Below are positions 17,377 to 24,726 of a DNA stretch of 64,000 bases, piece after piece. The notes below the pieces were generated by a model. That model searched no databases and was not told where the DNA came from. It saw only the letters and a program-made list of their open reading frames with translations. The stretch is from the NCBI RefSeq assembly GCF_000702665.1, contig NZ_JNJA01000016.1, positions 1 through 64,000 of the forward strand, read 5' to 3'. Both the position numbers and the translations under genes were made by a program. The first letter of the stretch is position 1. Each line of letters opens with the position of its first letter. This DNA is from Solidesulfovibrio alcoholivorans DSM 5433. Lineage in GTDB: Bacteria; Desulfobacterota; Desulfovibrionia; Desulfovibrionales; Desulfovibrionaceae.

Positions 17377-17392
17377 TGTAACGATTGCTACA
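17377..17392. promoter_or_regulatory. Crp/Fnr-type palindrome 1, transporter/regulator promoter region
   Basis: TGTAACGATTGCTACA is a dyad with TGTA/TACA ends in the divergent region between the DASS gene and the Crp/Fnr gene. The spacing fits a Crp/Fnr-family operator. A close relative is found before the first sulfotransferase gene at 18589. Confidence 0.5.
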
Positions 17393-17433
17393 TTTTTCAC
17401 AAATAATTTCTTGCATCCCTTCCAAAATGAGGA

Positions 17434-17451
17434 AATGTTCGCCGAAACATT
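17434..17451. promoter_or_regulatory. Perfect palindrome 2 before the Crp/Fnr gene
   Basis: AATGTT-CGCCGA-AACATT is a perfect 6-bp inverted repeat with a 6-base spacer, 46 bases before the regulator ATG. The half-site spacing suits a Crp/Fnr dimer, so it may be the autoregulatory site. Confidence 0.45.
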
Positions 17452-17496
17452 GCTCGCGTCCCTGCCAAGAGCACCCGCAGTAGGGAGACGATCCCC

Positions 17497-18201
17497 ATGA
17501 AGAAAGGGAAATATTGCCTTCTCGAAGAAAACAAGTCCCTAGAATTCGTGAAGATACCTTCTGTCGCCGGAGCCTGGAGACAGGTGTTGCACTACGGGAA
17601 GCGCTGCCGCTTCCCCAAAGGCGCGGAAATCCTGCCGGGCGGCGTCACCGGGGAACACCTCTTTTTCATCGACCAGGGCGAGGTGCGCCTGCAGCGCTTT
17701 ACGCGCGACGGGCGCGAAAAATTGCTGCTGTCCCTGCACCCCGGGGCCATCGTCGGGGAAACGCCTTTTTTTGACGAAGTACCCTCATGCAGCACCATTG
17801 TCGCGGCAACGGACTGTGTTCTTTATTCTTTTTCGAAAGATTGCGTCGTCGGCGAACTCATCCCCCGCTATCCGGCTTTGGCCATGGCCCTGCTGCAGAC
17901 CCTCGCCGCCAAAGTCAGGGTGCTGTGCAACCAGTCCGTACGCCTGAGCCTGGACGACCTGCCGTCGCGCATTTGCACCTTCCTGCACCTGCGCGCCCAC
18001 ATGCTGGAGGACGGCAGCATGGCGGCGCGTGTCTCGCCCGGACTCAACCAGCAGGAACTGGCCAACCTCCTCGGCGTGCACCGGGTGACGCTCAACAAGG
18101 CCCTGCGGGAACTGGAGCGTGAATCCATCCTCGGTCCCTATACCCGGGACGAAGTGTACATTCTCGACGACACACGCTTCCGGGAACTTATCCTGAAATA
18201 A
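17497..18201 (+). CDS. Crp/Fnr-family transcription regulator
   Basis: 234 residues. A cyclic-nucleotide-binding-like beta-barrel (about 25-140, with GEHLFFIDQGEVRLQ and GAIVGETPFFDE) and a long dimerisation helix are followed by a winged helix-turn-helix (about 160-225) with recognition region LNQQELANLLGVHRVTLNKAL. The N-terminal cysteine cluster that holds the Fnr Fe-S centre is absent; C8 alone precedes the barrel. It therefore probably senses a small molecule, heme or redox partner, as Crp-, Dnr- or HcpR-type members do. It lies between the DASS transporter and the sulfotransferase operon, and both have similar palindromes. It probably controls uptake and processing together. Confidence 0.9.
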   Translation: MKKGKYCLLEENKSLEFVKIPSVAGAWRQVLHYGKRCRFPKGAEILPGGVTGEHLFFIDQGEVRLQRFTRDGREKLLLSLHPGAIVGETPFFDEVPSCSTIVAATDCVLYSFSKDCVVGELIPRYPALAMALLQTLAAKVRVLCNQSVRLSLDDLPSRICTFLHLRAHMLEDGSMAARVSPGLNQQELANLLGVHRVTLNKALRELERESILGPYTRDEVYILDDTRFRELILK

Positions 18202-18702
18202 TGCCGCCCCTGCCGCGCCCGCGCCGCTGGCATTGCCCCGACGCCGGTCGTCCGGGCGCGCTCCGGGGACGCGACGTCTGCCATCCCTCGTCTCCCTGAC
18301 CAGCACCATTCCCCGAACAAGCGGTGTGCTGGCCACGTGCCCCCACTTGCCGCATTGAGGCCCAGCCGGCGCGTCCTGTCCGCCGGGTGTTGCTAGCGCA
18401 TTGCGCACAGCGCGCCAACCACCCGGGTCTCGGTCCCCCTGCGGCCAGCGGGAAATGGCCGTTCTTGCGTACCGCGCACCCCTTCGTGTCTTGCCTTGCC
18501 CGGCCCGCTTTCGATGCTAGCCTGCATCATCCCGTATTTATTCCTGAAAATATGATTGTCGCAAAAAAAATGCGTTCTTTGCGAAAGTTGTAACAAGTGC
18601 AACAGCGGGACGTTGCCCTGCCTGCTAAATGCTTATGCCAGCTTGAGGCCAAACTGGAAAAGCAGCTCATATCAATCCTCAAAACGCACAAAGGAGCCCG
18701 CC
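18202..18702. promoter_or_regulatory. 500-base leader region of the sulfotransferase operon with Crp/Fnr-like site
   Basis: No gene is supported between the regulator and the ASST gene. The right 180 bases are AT-richer and promoter-like. At 18589-18604 lies TGTAACAAGTGCAACA, which matches palindrome 1 (17377) at 12 of 16 positions, including the outer TGTAAC and the inner TGC. A short frame from 18556 with four cysteines would extend the sulfotransferase N-terminus, but the ATG at 18703 has a much better site (AAAGGAG). Confidence 0.5.
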
Positions 18703-20151
18703 ATGGGACACCCCACAATCTATCCGACCGGGGTAACCGTATATGATCCTGAAAGATGCTGGAATGGCTTCACCATTTACCAGGCGCAAGAAGTCGGCGC
18801 CGTGCTCATGGACATGAACGGGCGTGAAGTCAACGTCTGGAAAGGTGTCCTCGGCATGCCCAACAAGATATTCCCGGGTGGCTACCTGGTGACCAGCCGC
18901 GGCCGGCGCGACGGCAAATACAGTGTGCAGGACGGCCTGGACGTGGTGCAGGTCGACTGGGAAGGCAACATCGTCTGGAAGTTCGACCGCAACGAGTACA
19001 TCGAGGACCCGGGCACGGAGCCCCGCTGGATGGCTCGCTACCATCACGACTTCCAGCGCGAAGGCAATCCCGTGGGCTACTACGCTCCGGGCATGGAGCC
19101 CAAGTCCACCTCCGGCAACACCCTGATCCTGGCCCACCGCAACGCCCGCAATTCCAAGATCTCCGACAAGCAGCTCCTCGACGACCTCATCGTCGAGGTC
19201 GACTGGGACGGCGACATCGTCTGGGAATGGAACTGCCACGAGCATTTCGAAGAAATGGGTTTTCGCGAGGGTCCCAAGAACACCCTGTGCCGCAACCCCA
19301 ACTACCGTCCCACCCAGCCCGAGGGCATGGGCGACTGGATCCATATCAACTCCATGTCCGTACTCGGCCCCAACAAGTGGTTCGACGCCGGGGACGAGCG
19401 CTTCCACCCCGACAACATCATCGTGGACGGCCGCGAAGCCAATATCATCTTCGTCATCAGCAAAAAGACCGGCAAGATCACCTGGAAGCTCGGCCCGGAC
19501 TACGACGACAGCCCCGAGGCCAAGGCCATCGGCTGGATCATCGGCCAGCACCACGCCCACATGATTCCCCATTCCCTGCCGGGCGGCGGCAACATCCTGG
19601 TTTTCGACAACGGCGGATGGGGCGGCTACGACGTGCCCAACCCCGGCGCGCCCACGGGCGTCAAGGCGGCGCTTCGCGACTATTCCCGCGTGCTCGAAAT
19701 CGATCCCGTGGCCATGAAGATCGTGTGGCAGTACACCCCGGCCGAAGCGGGCTTCCTGGCCCCCATGGACAGCAATCGCTTCTACAGCCCGTTCATCAGC
19801 GGCATGCAGCGCCTGGAAAACGGCAACACCCTCATCACCGAGGGCTCCGACGGCCGTGTCTTCGAAGTGACCCCGGACCACAAGATCGTCTGGGAATTCG
19901 TTTCCCCCTACAAGGGCAAGTTCATCCCCATGAACATGACCTACCGCGCCTACCGCGTGCCCTACACCTGGGTGCCCCAGGCGCAAAAGCCCGTGGAAAC
20001 CCCCATCGCGCCCCTGGAAGTTTCCGCCTTCCGCGTGCCCGGCGCCGCCGCCCTGGGCGAGCGCGCCAAGGAAGTGTCCGTGGCCGGATGCGCCCCCTAC
20101 GCCGGCAGCAACGCCCTGTGCGTGGCCTCCGTGGAAGACGGCGAAAAATAA
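18703..20151 (+). CDS. Cytoplasmic arylsulfotransferase-like beta-propeller
   Basis: 482 residues, RBS AAAGGAG. It has the repeated propeller signatures of arylsulfate sulfotransferases (ASST): VDWEGNIVWKFDRNE (85-99), VDWDGDIVWEWNCHE (166-180), DWIHINS (211-217), the QHHAHM element (282-287), YSRVLEIDP (327-335), RLENGNTLI (370-378) and VWEFVSPY (396-403). ASST enzymes move a sulfuryl group from a phenolic sulfate to another phenol through a catalytic histidine. Unlike the second copy at 23149 it has no signal peptide, so it should act in the cytoplasm. It heads a set with glutaredoxin-like, dihydrolipoamide dehydrogenase and GcvH genes. The substrate is unknown. I did not assign the catalytic histidine. 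Confidence 0.87.
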   Translation: MGHPTIYPTGVTVYDPERCWNGFTIYQAQEVGAVLMDMNGREVNVWKGVLGMPNKIFPGGYLVTSRGRRDGKYSVQDGLDVVQVDWEGNIVWKFDRNEYIEDPGTEPRWMARYHHDFQREGNPVGYYAPGMEPKSTSGNTLILAHRNARNSKISDKQLLDDLIVEVDWDGDIVWEWNCHEHFEEMGFREGPKNTLCRNPNYRPTQPEGMGDWIHINSMSVLGPNKWFDAGDERFHPDNIIVDGREANIIFVISKKTGKITWKLGPDYDDSPEAKAIGWIIGQHHAHMIPHSLPGGGNILVFDNGGWGGYDVPNPGAPTGVKAALRDYSRVLEIDPVAMKIVWQYTPAEAGFLAPMDSNRFYSPFISGMQRLENGNTLITEGSDGRVFEVTPDHKIVWEFVSPYKGKFIPMNMTYRAYRVPYTWVPQAQKPVETPIAPLEVSAFRVPGAAALGERAKEVSVAGCAPYAGSNALCVASVEDGEK

Positions 20152-20160
20152 CGAACCACC

Positions 20161-20188
20161 GGGGCGGGGAACGTCGCTTCCCCGCCCC
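20161..20188 (+). repeat. GC-rich hairpin between the ASST and glutaredoxin-like genes
   Basis: A perfect 11-bp stem GGGGCGGGGAA/TTCCCCGCCCC with a 6-base loop and no T tract lies in the 56-base gap. It is more likely an mRNA-stabilising hairpin or attenuator than a full terminator. Confidence 0.55.
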
Positions 20189-20207
20189 ATACCCAGGACA
20201 AGCGGTC

Positions 20208-21038
20208 ATGAGCATTACCCTTTACACCGCGCCGGACTGTCTGCGTTGCAGGATCGTCAAGGCGTTCCTCAAGGAACGCGGCATCGAATACGGCGTCATC
20301 GACTTCAAGGCGGACGCCCAGGAATTCAACACGTTTTACCGCGCCAACCGCAAGCGTATCTACCGCAATCCCGAGGGGGTGGAATTCCCGCTGTGTGACG
20401 ACGGCGAGGTCGTCAAGCAGGGCAGCGGCGAAGTGATCGCCTACCTGCTGGCCGGCCATGCCCTGGAGCCGGCGGTCACCCGCAGCGAACTGTTGCATGG
20501 CTGGATTTCGGGGCTTTATGTGTCCCAATGCCCGGTCGACCGGGAGGACGACTTCGTCACGCTGGTCGCGCACCTGGCCAAGGGCGGCCTGTCGGTGCTG
20601 CTACGCGCCGACGGCCGCAATCCGGCCCTGCTGCGCCGCCTGATCGAAGCCAAGGCCGTGGCCAAGGTCTCCCTCGACATCCCCGGTCCGGCGTCCCTTT
20701 ACAACGCCCTGTTCGGCCAGACCCCGGACAAGACGGCCTTGGCCGAGACCATCGCCCTCGTGCGGGCCTTTCCCGATTACGACATCCGTTTCTTCGCCGC
20801 GCCGGTTCCCCGCGCGGACGGTTCCGCTTCCTGGCCCACGCGCGAGGAGGCAGCAGAAGCTGCGGCCATGGTTTTTGAGGCCTGCGGCGACCACCAGCTG
20901 CCTTACCGGATCGCCTGCGCCACGGCGGAGACGCCGGGCGGCCTGCATGGTCTCCCCCCCCTGGAGGACGCCATGCTGCTCAAATACCGCTCCGCTTCCC
21001 GAAACACGCTTTTTAAGGCCGACATAGCGCCCCGATAG
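20208..21038 (+). CDS. Glutaredoxin fused to radical-SAM-like domain without Cys motif
   Basis: 276 residues. Residues 1-80 are a glutaredoxin/NrdH-like domain with redox motif C11-L-R-C14 (YTAPDCLRCRIVKAFLKERG). From about 95 the sequence follows the later part of pyruvate-formate-lyase/NrdG-type activating enzymes (LSVLLRADGRNPALLRRLIE, VAKVSLDIPGP, LVRAFPDYDIRFFAAPVP). The CxxxCxxC cluster motif is missing, and the preceding region has only C118 (SQCPVD). The second part is therefore probably a non-catalytic barrel remnant or binding scaffold. It sits between the ASST and dihydrolipoamide dehydrogenase genes and may reduce a disulfide in this set. The ATG at 20208 is used; its ribosome-binding site is weak. 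Confidence 0.7.
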   Translation: MSITLYTAPDCLRCRIVKAFLKERGIEYGVIDFKADAQEFNTFYRANRKRIYRNPEGVEFPLCDDGEVVKQGSGEVIAYLLAGHALEPAVTRSELLHGWISGLYVSQCPVDREDDFVTLVAHLAKGGLSVLLRADGRNPALLRRLIEAKAVAKVSLDIPGPASLYNALFGQTPDKTALAETIALVRAFPDYDIRFFAAPVPRADGSASWPTREEAAEAAAMVFEACGDHQLPYRIACATAETPGGLHGLPPLEDAMLLKYRSASRNTLFKADIAPR

Positions 21039-21152
21039 CCGCGAAACGCAGGTGGCGGGCAACAACCTTCTTCTCCCGGCGGGACGCCGGGAACGCGGAG
21101 CGTGGTTTCGTGGGTCGAGACACGCGCCGCGCGGACAAAGAAAGGCGATGTT

Positions 21153-22523
21153 ATGCAGTATGATGCGATCATCATCGGCGGTGGTCCCGGCGGAACCGCC
21201 GCGGCCAGAATCCTGGCGGCCGGCGGCAAGAAGGTTGCCGTCATCGAGGAGAAGCACTGGGGCGGCACGTGCCTCAACTGCGGCTGCATCCCCACCAAGC
21301 TTTTGCTGGGAGCCGTCACGCCCAAAAGCCAGCTGCACGCCCTGGCCCGGCAACGCCTGGCCGGCGGGGAGATCGTCGTGGATTTCGCCGCCCTGCGCAG
21401 CCGCGTCAGCCGGTTCCTCAAAGGGTCGAGCCAGGTCCTGGCCAAATCCCTGACCGAAGCCGGCATCGACCTGCGCAACGGTCGTGGCGTCTGCGTCGGC
21501 CAGGGTCTGGTGTCCTTCCAGGCCGACGGCACGGAGGAGCGGCTTCAGGCCGATGCCATCATCCTGGCCGGCGGCTCGCGCAACGCCGTGTTCTCCGGCA
21601 TGGCCCCGGACGACGAAGCCGTGCTCGACAGCACCGGCGCCCTGGCGCTTGCGGACGTGCCCGAAAGTCTCATCATCGTCGGGGCCGGGGCCATCGGCCT
21701 GGAACTCGGGGATTTCTACGCCGCCCTGGGCACCAAGGTCACCATGGTGGAAGCGGCTCCCCACATCGCGCCCAGCGAAGACCCCGATATCGCTGCCGAA
21801 CTGGAACGGGCCATCACCAAGGCCGGCCGCACGTGCATAAGCGGCGTCAAGGCCGTCTCCCTGGCGACCAGGGACGGCCAGGCGCGCCTCGAACTGGAGG
21901 ACGGCCGCGTCCTGACCGCGCAAAAGGCGCTGGTGGCCATCGGCCGCGCGCCCAACACCAAGGACCTCGACTGCGAAAAGGCCGGCTGCGCCCGCGACCG
22001 CCGGGGCTTCGTCGTGGTCGATGCGGCCTTGCAAGCCGCGACCACGGTCTATGCCGTGGGCGACATCAACGGCCGGACCCTGCTCGCCCATGCGGCCGAG
22101 CACCAGGGCACGTACGTGGCCCGGCGGCTTCTGGGCGAGGAAACGGGTCCCTATGTGCCCGGCCCCGTGCCCGCCTGCATCTACGGCGGCGTCGAGGTCA
22201 TGCGCGTGGGCGAGACGGCCAAGGCCCTGGCGGCTGCCGGCCGGCGGGTTTCGGTTTCCGCCGTGCCCTTGAGCCTCAACGCCATCGCCCAGGCCGGTGG
22301 CAATGCCTCCGGCCTGGTCAAAGTGGTCTGGGACGGCGAGGACATGGCCGGCATCGCGGCCGTGGGCCACGGCGTCTCCCATCTTGTGACCGTGGCCCAG
22401 CTGCTGCTCGCCGGCCGCTACACGCCCGAGCGGCTGCACGAGGTCATGTTCGCCCACCCGACCCTGGACGAGATCGTGCCCATGGCGATCCGCGCGCCGC
22501 GCAAGCCGGTCGCCGCGCAGTGA
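21153..22523 (+). CDS. lpdA: Dihydrolipoamide dehydrogenase
   Basis: 456 residues starting MQYDAIIIGGGPGG, RBS GAAAGG. It is a full-length flavin disulfide reductase: FAD loop GGGPGG (9-14), redox disulfide C40-LNCG-C45 in GGTCLNCGCIPTK, NAD-binding loop VGAGAIGLE, second FAD motif VYAVGDI, and the C-terminal AHPTLDE with the catalytic His-Glu pair. It oxidises a dihydrolipoyl group with NAD+, or reduces lipoyl with NADH. The GcvH carrier gene follows by 61 bases, which supplies its substrate. No 2-oxoacid dehydrogenase, GcvP or GcvT is encoded in the window, so it seems to serve the sulfotransferase set. Confidence 0.94.
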   Translation: MQYDAIIIGGGPGGTAAARILAAGGKKVAVIEEKHWGGTCLNCGCIPTKLLLGAVTPKSQLHALARQRLAGGEIVVDFAALRSRVSRFLKGSSQVLAKSLTEAGIDLRNGRGVCVGQGLVSFQADGTEERLQADAIILAGGSRNAVFSGMAPDDEAVLDSTGALALADVPESLIIVGAGAIGLELGDFYAALGTKVTMVEAAPHIAPSEDPDIAAELERAITKAGRTCISGVKAVSLATRDGQARLELEDGRVLTAQKALVAIGRAPNTKDLDCEKAGCARDRRGFVVVDAALQAATTVYAVGDINGRTLLAHAAEHQGTYVARRLLGEETGPYVPGPVPACIYGGVEVMRVGETAKALAAAGRRVSVSAVPLSLNAIAQAGGNASGLVKVVWDGEDMAGIAAVGHGVSHLVTVAQLLLAGRYTPERLHEVMFAHPTLDEIVPMAIRAPRKPVAAQ

Positions 22524-22584
22524 TGAACCGCATTCCCGCCCCGGCCGCCGGGGCTGCGCCTGACCGCAGGCAAGGAGCGTCTGT

Positions 22585-22965
22585 ATGAGCCTGACCTATC
22601 CCGACGACCGATCCTACCACGCCGAACATCTCTGGGCGAAGCCGGAAGCGGATGGAACCGTGTTGATCGGCATCACGGACTTCGCCCAAAGCCAGCTCGG
22701 CGACGTGGTTTTCGTCGACCTGCCCGAAGTGGGGTTGCATTTCGACCAGGGCACGTCCTGCGCATCCATCGAGTCCGTCAAGGTGGTCTCCGAAGCGATC
22801 ATTCCGGTTTCCGGCGAGGTCGTGGCCATAAACGAGGCCCTGGCCGACACGCCGGAACTGCTTAACCAGTCGCCGTACGACGCGGGCTGGCTCGTCCGGG
22901 TCCGCCCCGACGGCGGGCTCGGGGGACTGCTTACCGCGGCGCAGTACGCGCAGCAGGTGGAATAA
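22585..22965 (+). CDS. gcvH: GcvH-like lipoyl carrier protein
   Basis: 126 residues, RBS AAGGAG. It matches glycine-cleavage H protein along its length: HLWAKPEADGTVLIGITDFA, LGDVVFVDLPEVG, the lipoylation site K66 in ESVKVVSE, PVSGEVVAINEAL and GWLVRVRP. The protein carries a lipoyl arm that swings between enzymes. No gcvP or gcvT is present. Pairing with lpdA in an ASST/glutaredoxin operon suggests that the lipoyl dithiol carries electrons or a sulfur group here, as proposed for lipoate-binding proteins of bacterial sulfur oxidation. The alternative is an ordinary H protein in an unusual place. Confidence 0.92.
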   Translation: MSLTYPDDRSYHAEHLWAKPEADGTVLIGITDFAQSQLGDVVFVDLPEVGLHFDQGTSCASIESVKVVSEAIIPVSGEVVAINEALADTPELLNQSPYDAGWLVRVRPDGGLGGLLTAAQYAQQVE

Positions 22966-22968
22966 GGC

Positions 22969-23001
22969 GCGCGGGACTGGCGGTGGCCGCCAGTCCCGCG
23001 C
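22969..23001 (+). terminator. Strong hairpin after gcvH
   Basis: A perfect 15-bp GC stem (22969-22983 with 22987-23001) and a 3-base loop begin four bases after the gcvH stop, followed by CATGTTTTGG. It probably ends the first sulfotransferase set and separates it from the secreted copy. Confidence 0.65.
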
Positions 23002-23058
23002 CATGTTTTGGGGCGGCGATGGGGAAGCCGCAAGAGAAATGGCGGAGGAACGCAAGGG

Positions 23059-23076
23059 GTTGCGAATTTGTGCAAC
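23059..23076. promoter_or_regulatory. Palindrome before the secreted ASST gene
   Basis: GTTGC-N8-GCAAC (GTTGCGAATTTGTGCAAC) lies 73 bases before the ATG and shares the GTTG...GCAAC outline of the site at 18588-18604. It could be another operator of the same Crp/Fnr regulator. Confidence 0.35.
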
Positions 23077-23148
23077 GCCATGGCCGCAGTGCCGTAGGGG
23101 CGGTGCGGCGGCAAGGGCACAACGCGAGGCGCGAGGGAGGAAACTGCG

Positions 23149-24528
23149 ATGAAACGGTTGGCAAGGGCTTGTGTCGTCGCTTTGGGCATGCTGGTCCTGT
23201 CCGCTCCGGCTCTGGCCTACGAGGCCATGGTCGGTCCGACGGGCGTGCTCAAGTACGACAAGGACAAGGCGTACAACGGTTACACGGTGATTTCGCCGAC
23301 GGTCAAAAGCAAGACGACATACCTGATCGACATGGAGGGCAACGTCGTCCACGAGTGGAAATGCCAGTACACGGCCGGGCTCTACGCCGAACTGCTCCCC
23401 AACGGCAACCTGTTGCGCGCCGGCTACATCCCGCAAAAGGACAACGGCATCGGCGGCATCGGCGGCATCGTGCAGGAGCTCGACTGGGACGGCAAGGTGG
23501 TCTGGGAATACAGGATGGCCGACAAGGACCACTACCAGCACCACACGTTCAAACGCATGCCGAACGGCAACACCCTCATCCTCGGCTGGGAGCGCAAGAC
23601 CAAGCAGGAGGCCCTGGCCAAGGGTCGCGACCCCAAGACCATCCCGGACAAGGCCATGGTCTCCAAGGGCGTCGAGCACAACGACTTCTGGGTCGATTTC
23701 GTGCGCGAAGTGGACAAGGACGGCAAGACCGTCTGGGAATGGCACGCCTGGGACCACATTGGCAAGGGCCCGAAAAAACTTGACATCAATTATACGCTGC
23801 CGCTTCCCATGGGCAGCGTCTATCCCAACTTCGACTGGAGCCACTTCAATACGGTGGACTATCTGCCCGGAACCGACCAGGTCCTCGTGAATTCGCGCAA
23901 CTTCAGCGAATTCTACCTGATCAACCGCAAGACAGGTGCAATCGAGTACCGCTGGGGCAATCCCTCGGCCTACGGCGCGGGCAAGGCCCCGTCCTGGTAC
24001 GATGACCGCGACCAGCAGGTCTTTGGCGAACACTGCGTGACGCCCCTCGACAACGGACACATGCTCCTTTTCGACAACGGCTCCGAGCGGCCCGAAGGCA
24101 ACCGTTCCCGGGTCGTGGAGATGGATCCCAAGACCGGCAAGGTCGTCTGGGAATACGCCTCCAAGGACGTCAACAGCTTCTTCAGCTTCCGCCAGGGAGC
24201 GGTCCAGAAACTCCCCAACGGCAACGTCCTCGTCACCTCCACCCACCACGGCCACATCTTCGAAGTGACGCCGGAAAAGCAGATCGTATGGGACTACGTG
24301 AGCCCCGTCGCCGCCGACGTGCCCAAGTGCGTCCTGGACGAGGACAAGGACTCCCTGCCTGACGCCCACCTCAAAATGATGACCAACGCCGTGCACCGGG
24401 CCTACCGCTACGGACCGGACTATCCGGGTCTCAAAGGCCGGGACCTGGGCAAGAAGACGCCCATGGTTCCCGGCGGCTGCCCGCTGTTCTTCAAGGAGTG
24501 GAAGAATCCCGCTCCGGCCAAGAGCTGA
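23149..24528 (+). CDS. Secreted arylsulfotransferase-like protein
   Basis: 459 residues, RBS GGGAGG. A clear Sec signal peptide covers 1-23 (KRLARAC, hydrophobic core, APALA cut before YEAM). The mature part is an ASST propeller with LDWDGKVVWEYRMAD, NFDWSHFNT, INRKTGAIEYRWG, GEHCVTPLDNGHMLLFDNG, RSRVVEMDPKTGKVVWEY and IVWDYVSP. The family transfers sulfuryl groups between phenols in the periplasm without PAPS. Four cysteines remain in the mature chain, so disulfides are possible. It is followed by an outer-membrane porin that may admit the sulfate ester. It differs from the cytoplasmic copy at 18703 by export, which suggests two compartments in one pathway. Confidence 0.88.
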   Translation: MKRLARACVVALGMLVLSAPALAYEAMVGPTGVLKYDKDKAYNGYTVISPTVKSKTTYLIDMEGNVVHEWKCQYTAGLYAELLPNGNLLRAGYIPQKDNGIGGIGGIVQELDWDGKVVWEYRMADKDHYQHHTFKRMPNGNTLILGWERKTKQEALAKGRDPKTIPDKAMVSKGVEHNDFWVDFVREVDKDGKTVWEWHAWDHIGKGPKKLDINYTLPLPMGSVYPNFDWSHFNTVDYLPGTDQVLVNSRNFSEFYLINRKTGAIEYRWGNPSAYGAGKAPSWYDDRDQQVFGEHCVTPLDNGHMLLFDNGSERPEGNRSRVVEMDPKTGKVVWEYASKDVNSFFSFRQGAVQKLPNGNVLVTSTHHGHIFEVTPEKQIVWDYVSPVAADVPKCVLDEDKDSLPDAHLKMMTNAVHRAYRYGPDYPGLKGRDLGKKTPMVPGGCPLFFKEWKNPAPAKS

Positions 24529-24726
24529 AGCGCCGGTCCGATAGGCACGTTTCCTCAGTGATCGTGCGGCGGGAACACGCCCTCCTGCCGCGCAGTCCGG
24601 GCACGTCGGGGATGCCCCTCGGCCGGGAGCCTTCATGGCACCCGGGTCTCGGGTCGCGTGCCGAAGCATCCCCGGCGTGCCGTGACAGGCAATGCAACGC
24701 AGCGATTCTGCGAATGGAGGAAGATA

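Noticed and set aside
18556..18702. N-terminal extension of the first sulfotransferase with a CxxCxxC-like cluster
   Set aside because: The extension starts within promoter-like AT-rich DNA and beside a putative operator, while the ATG at 18703 has an AAAGGAG site and matches the family start.
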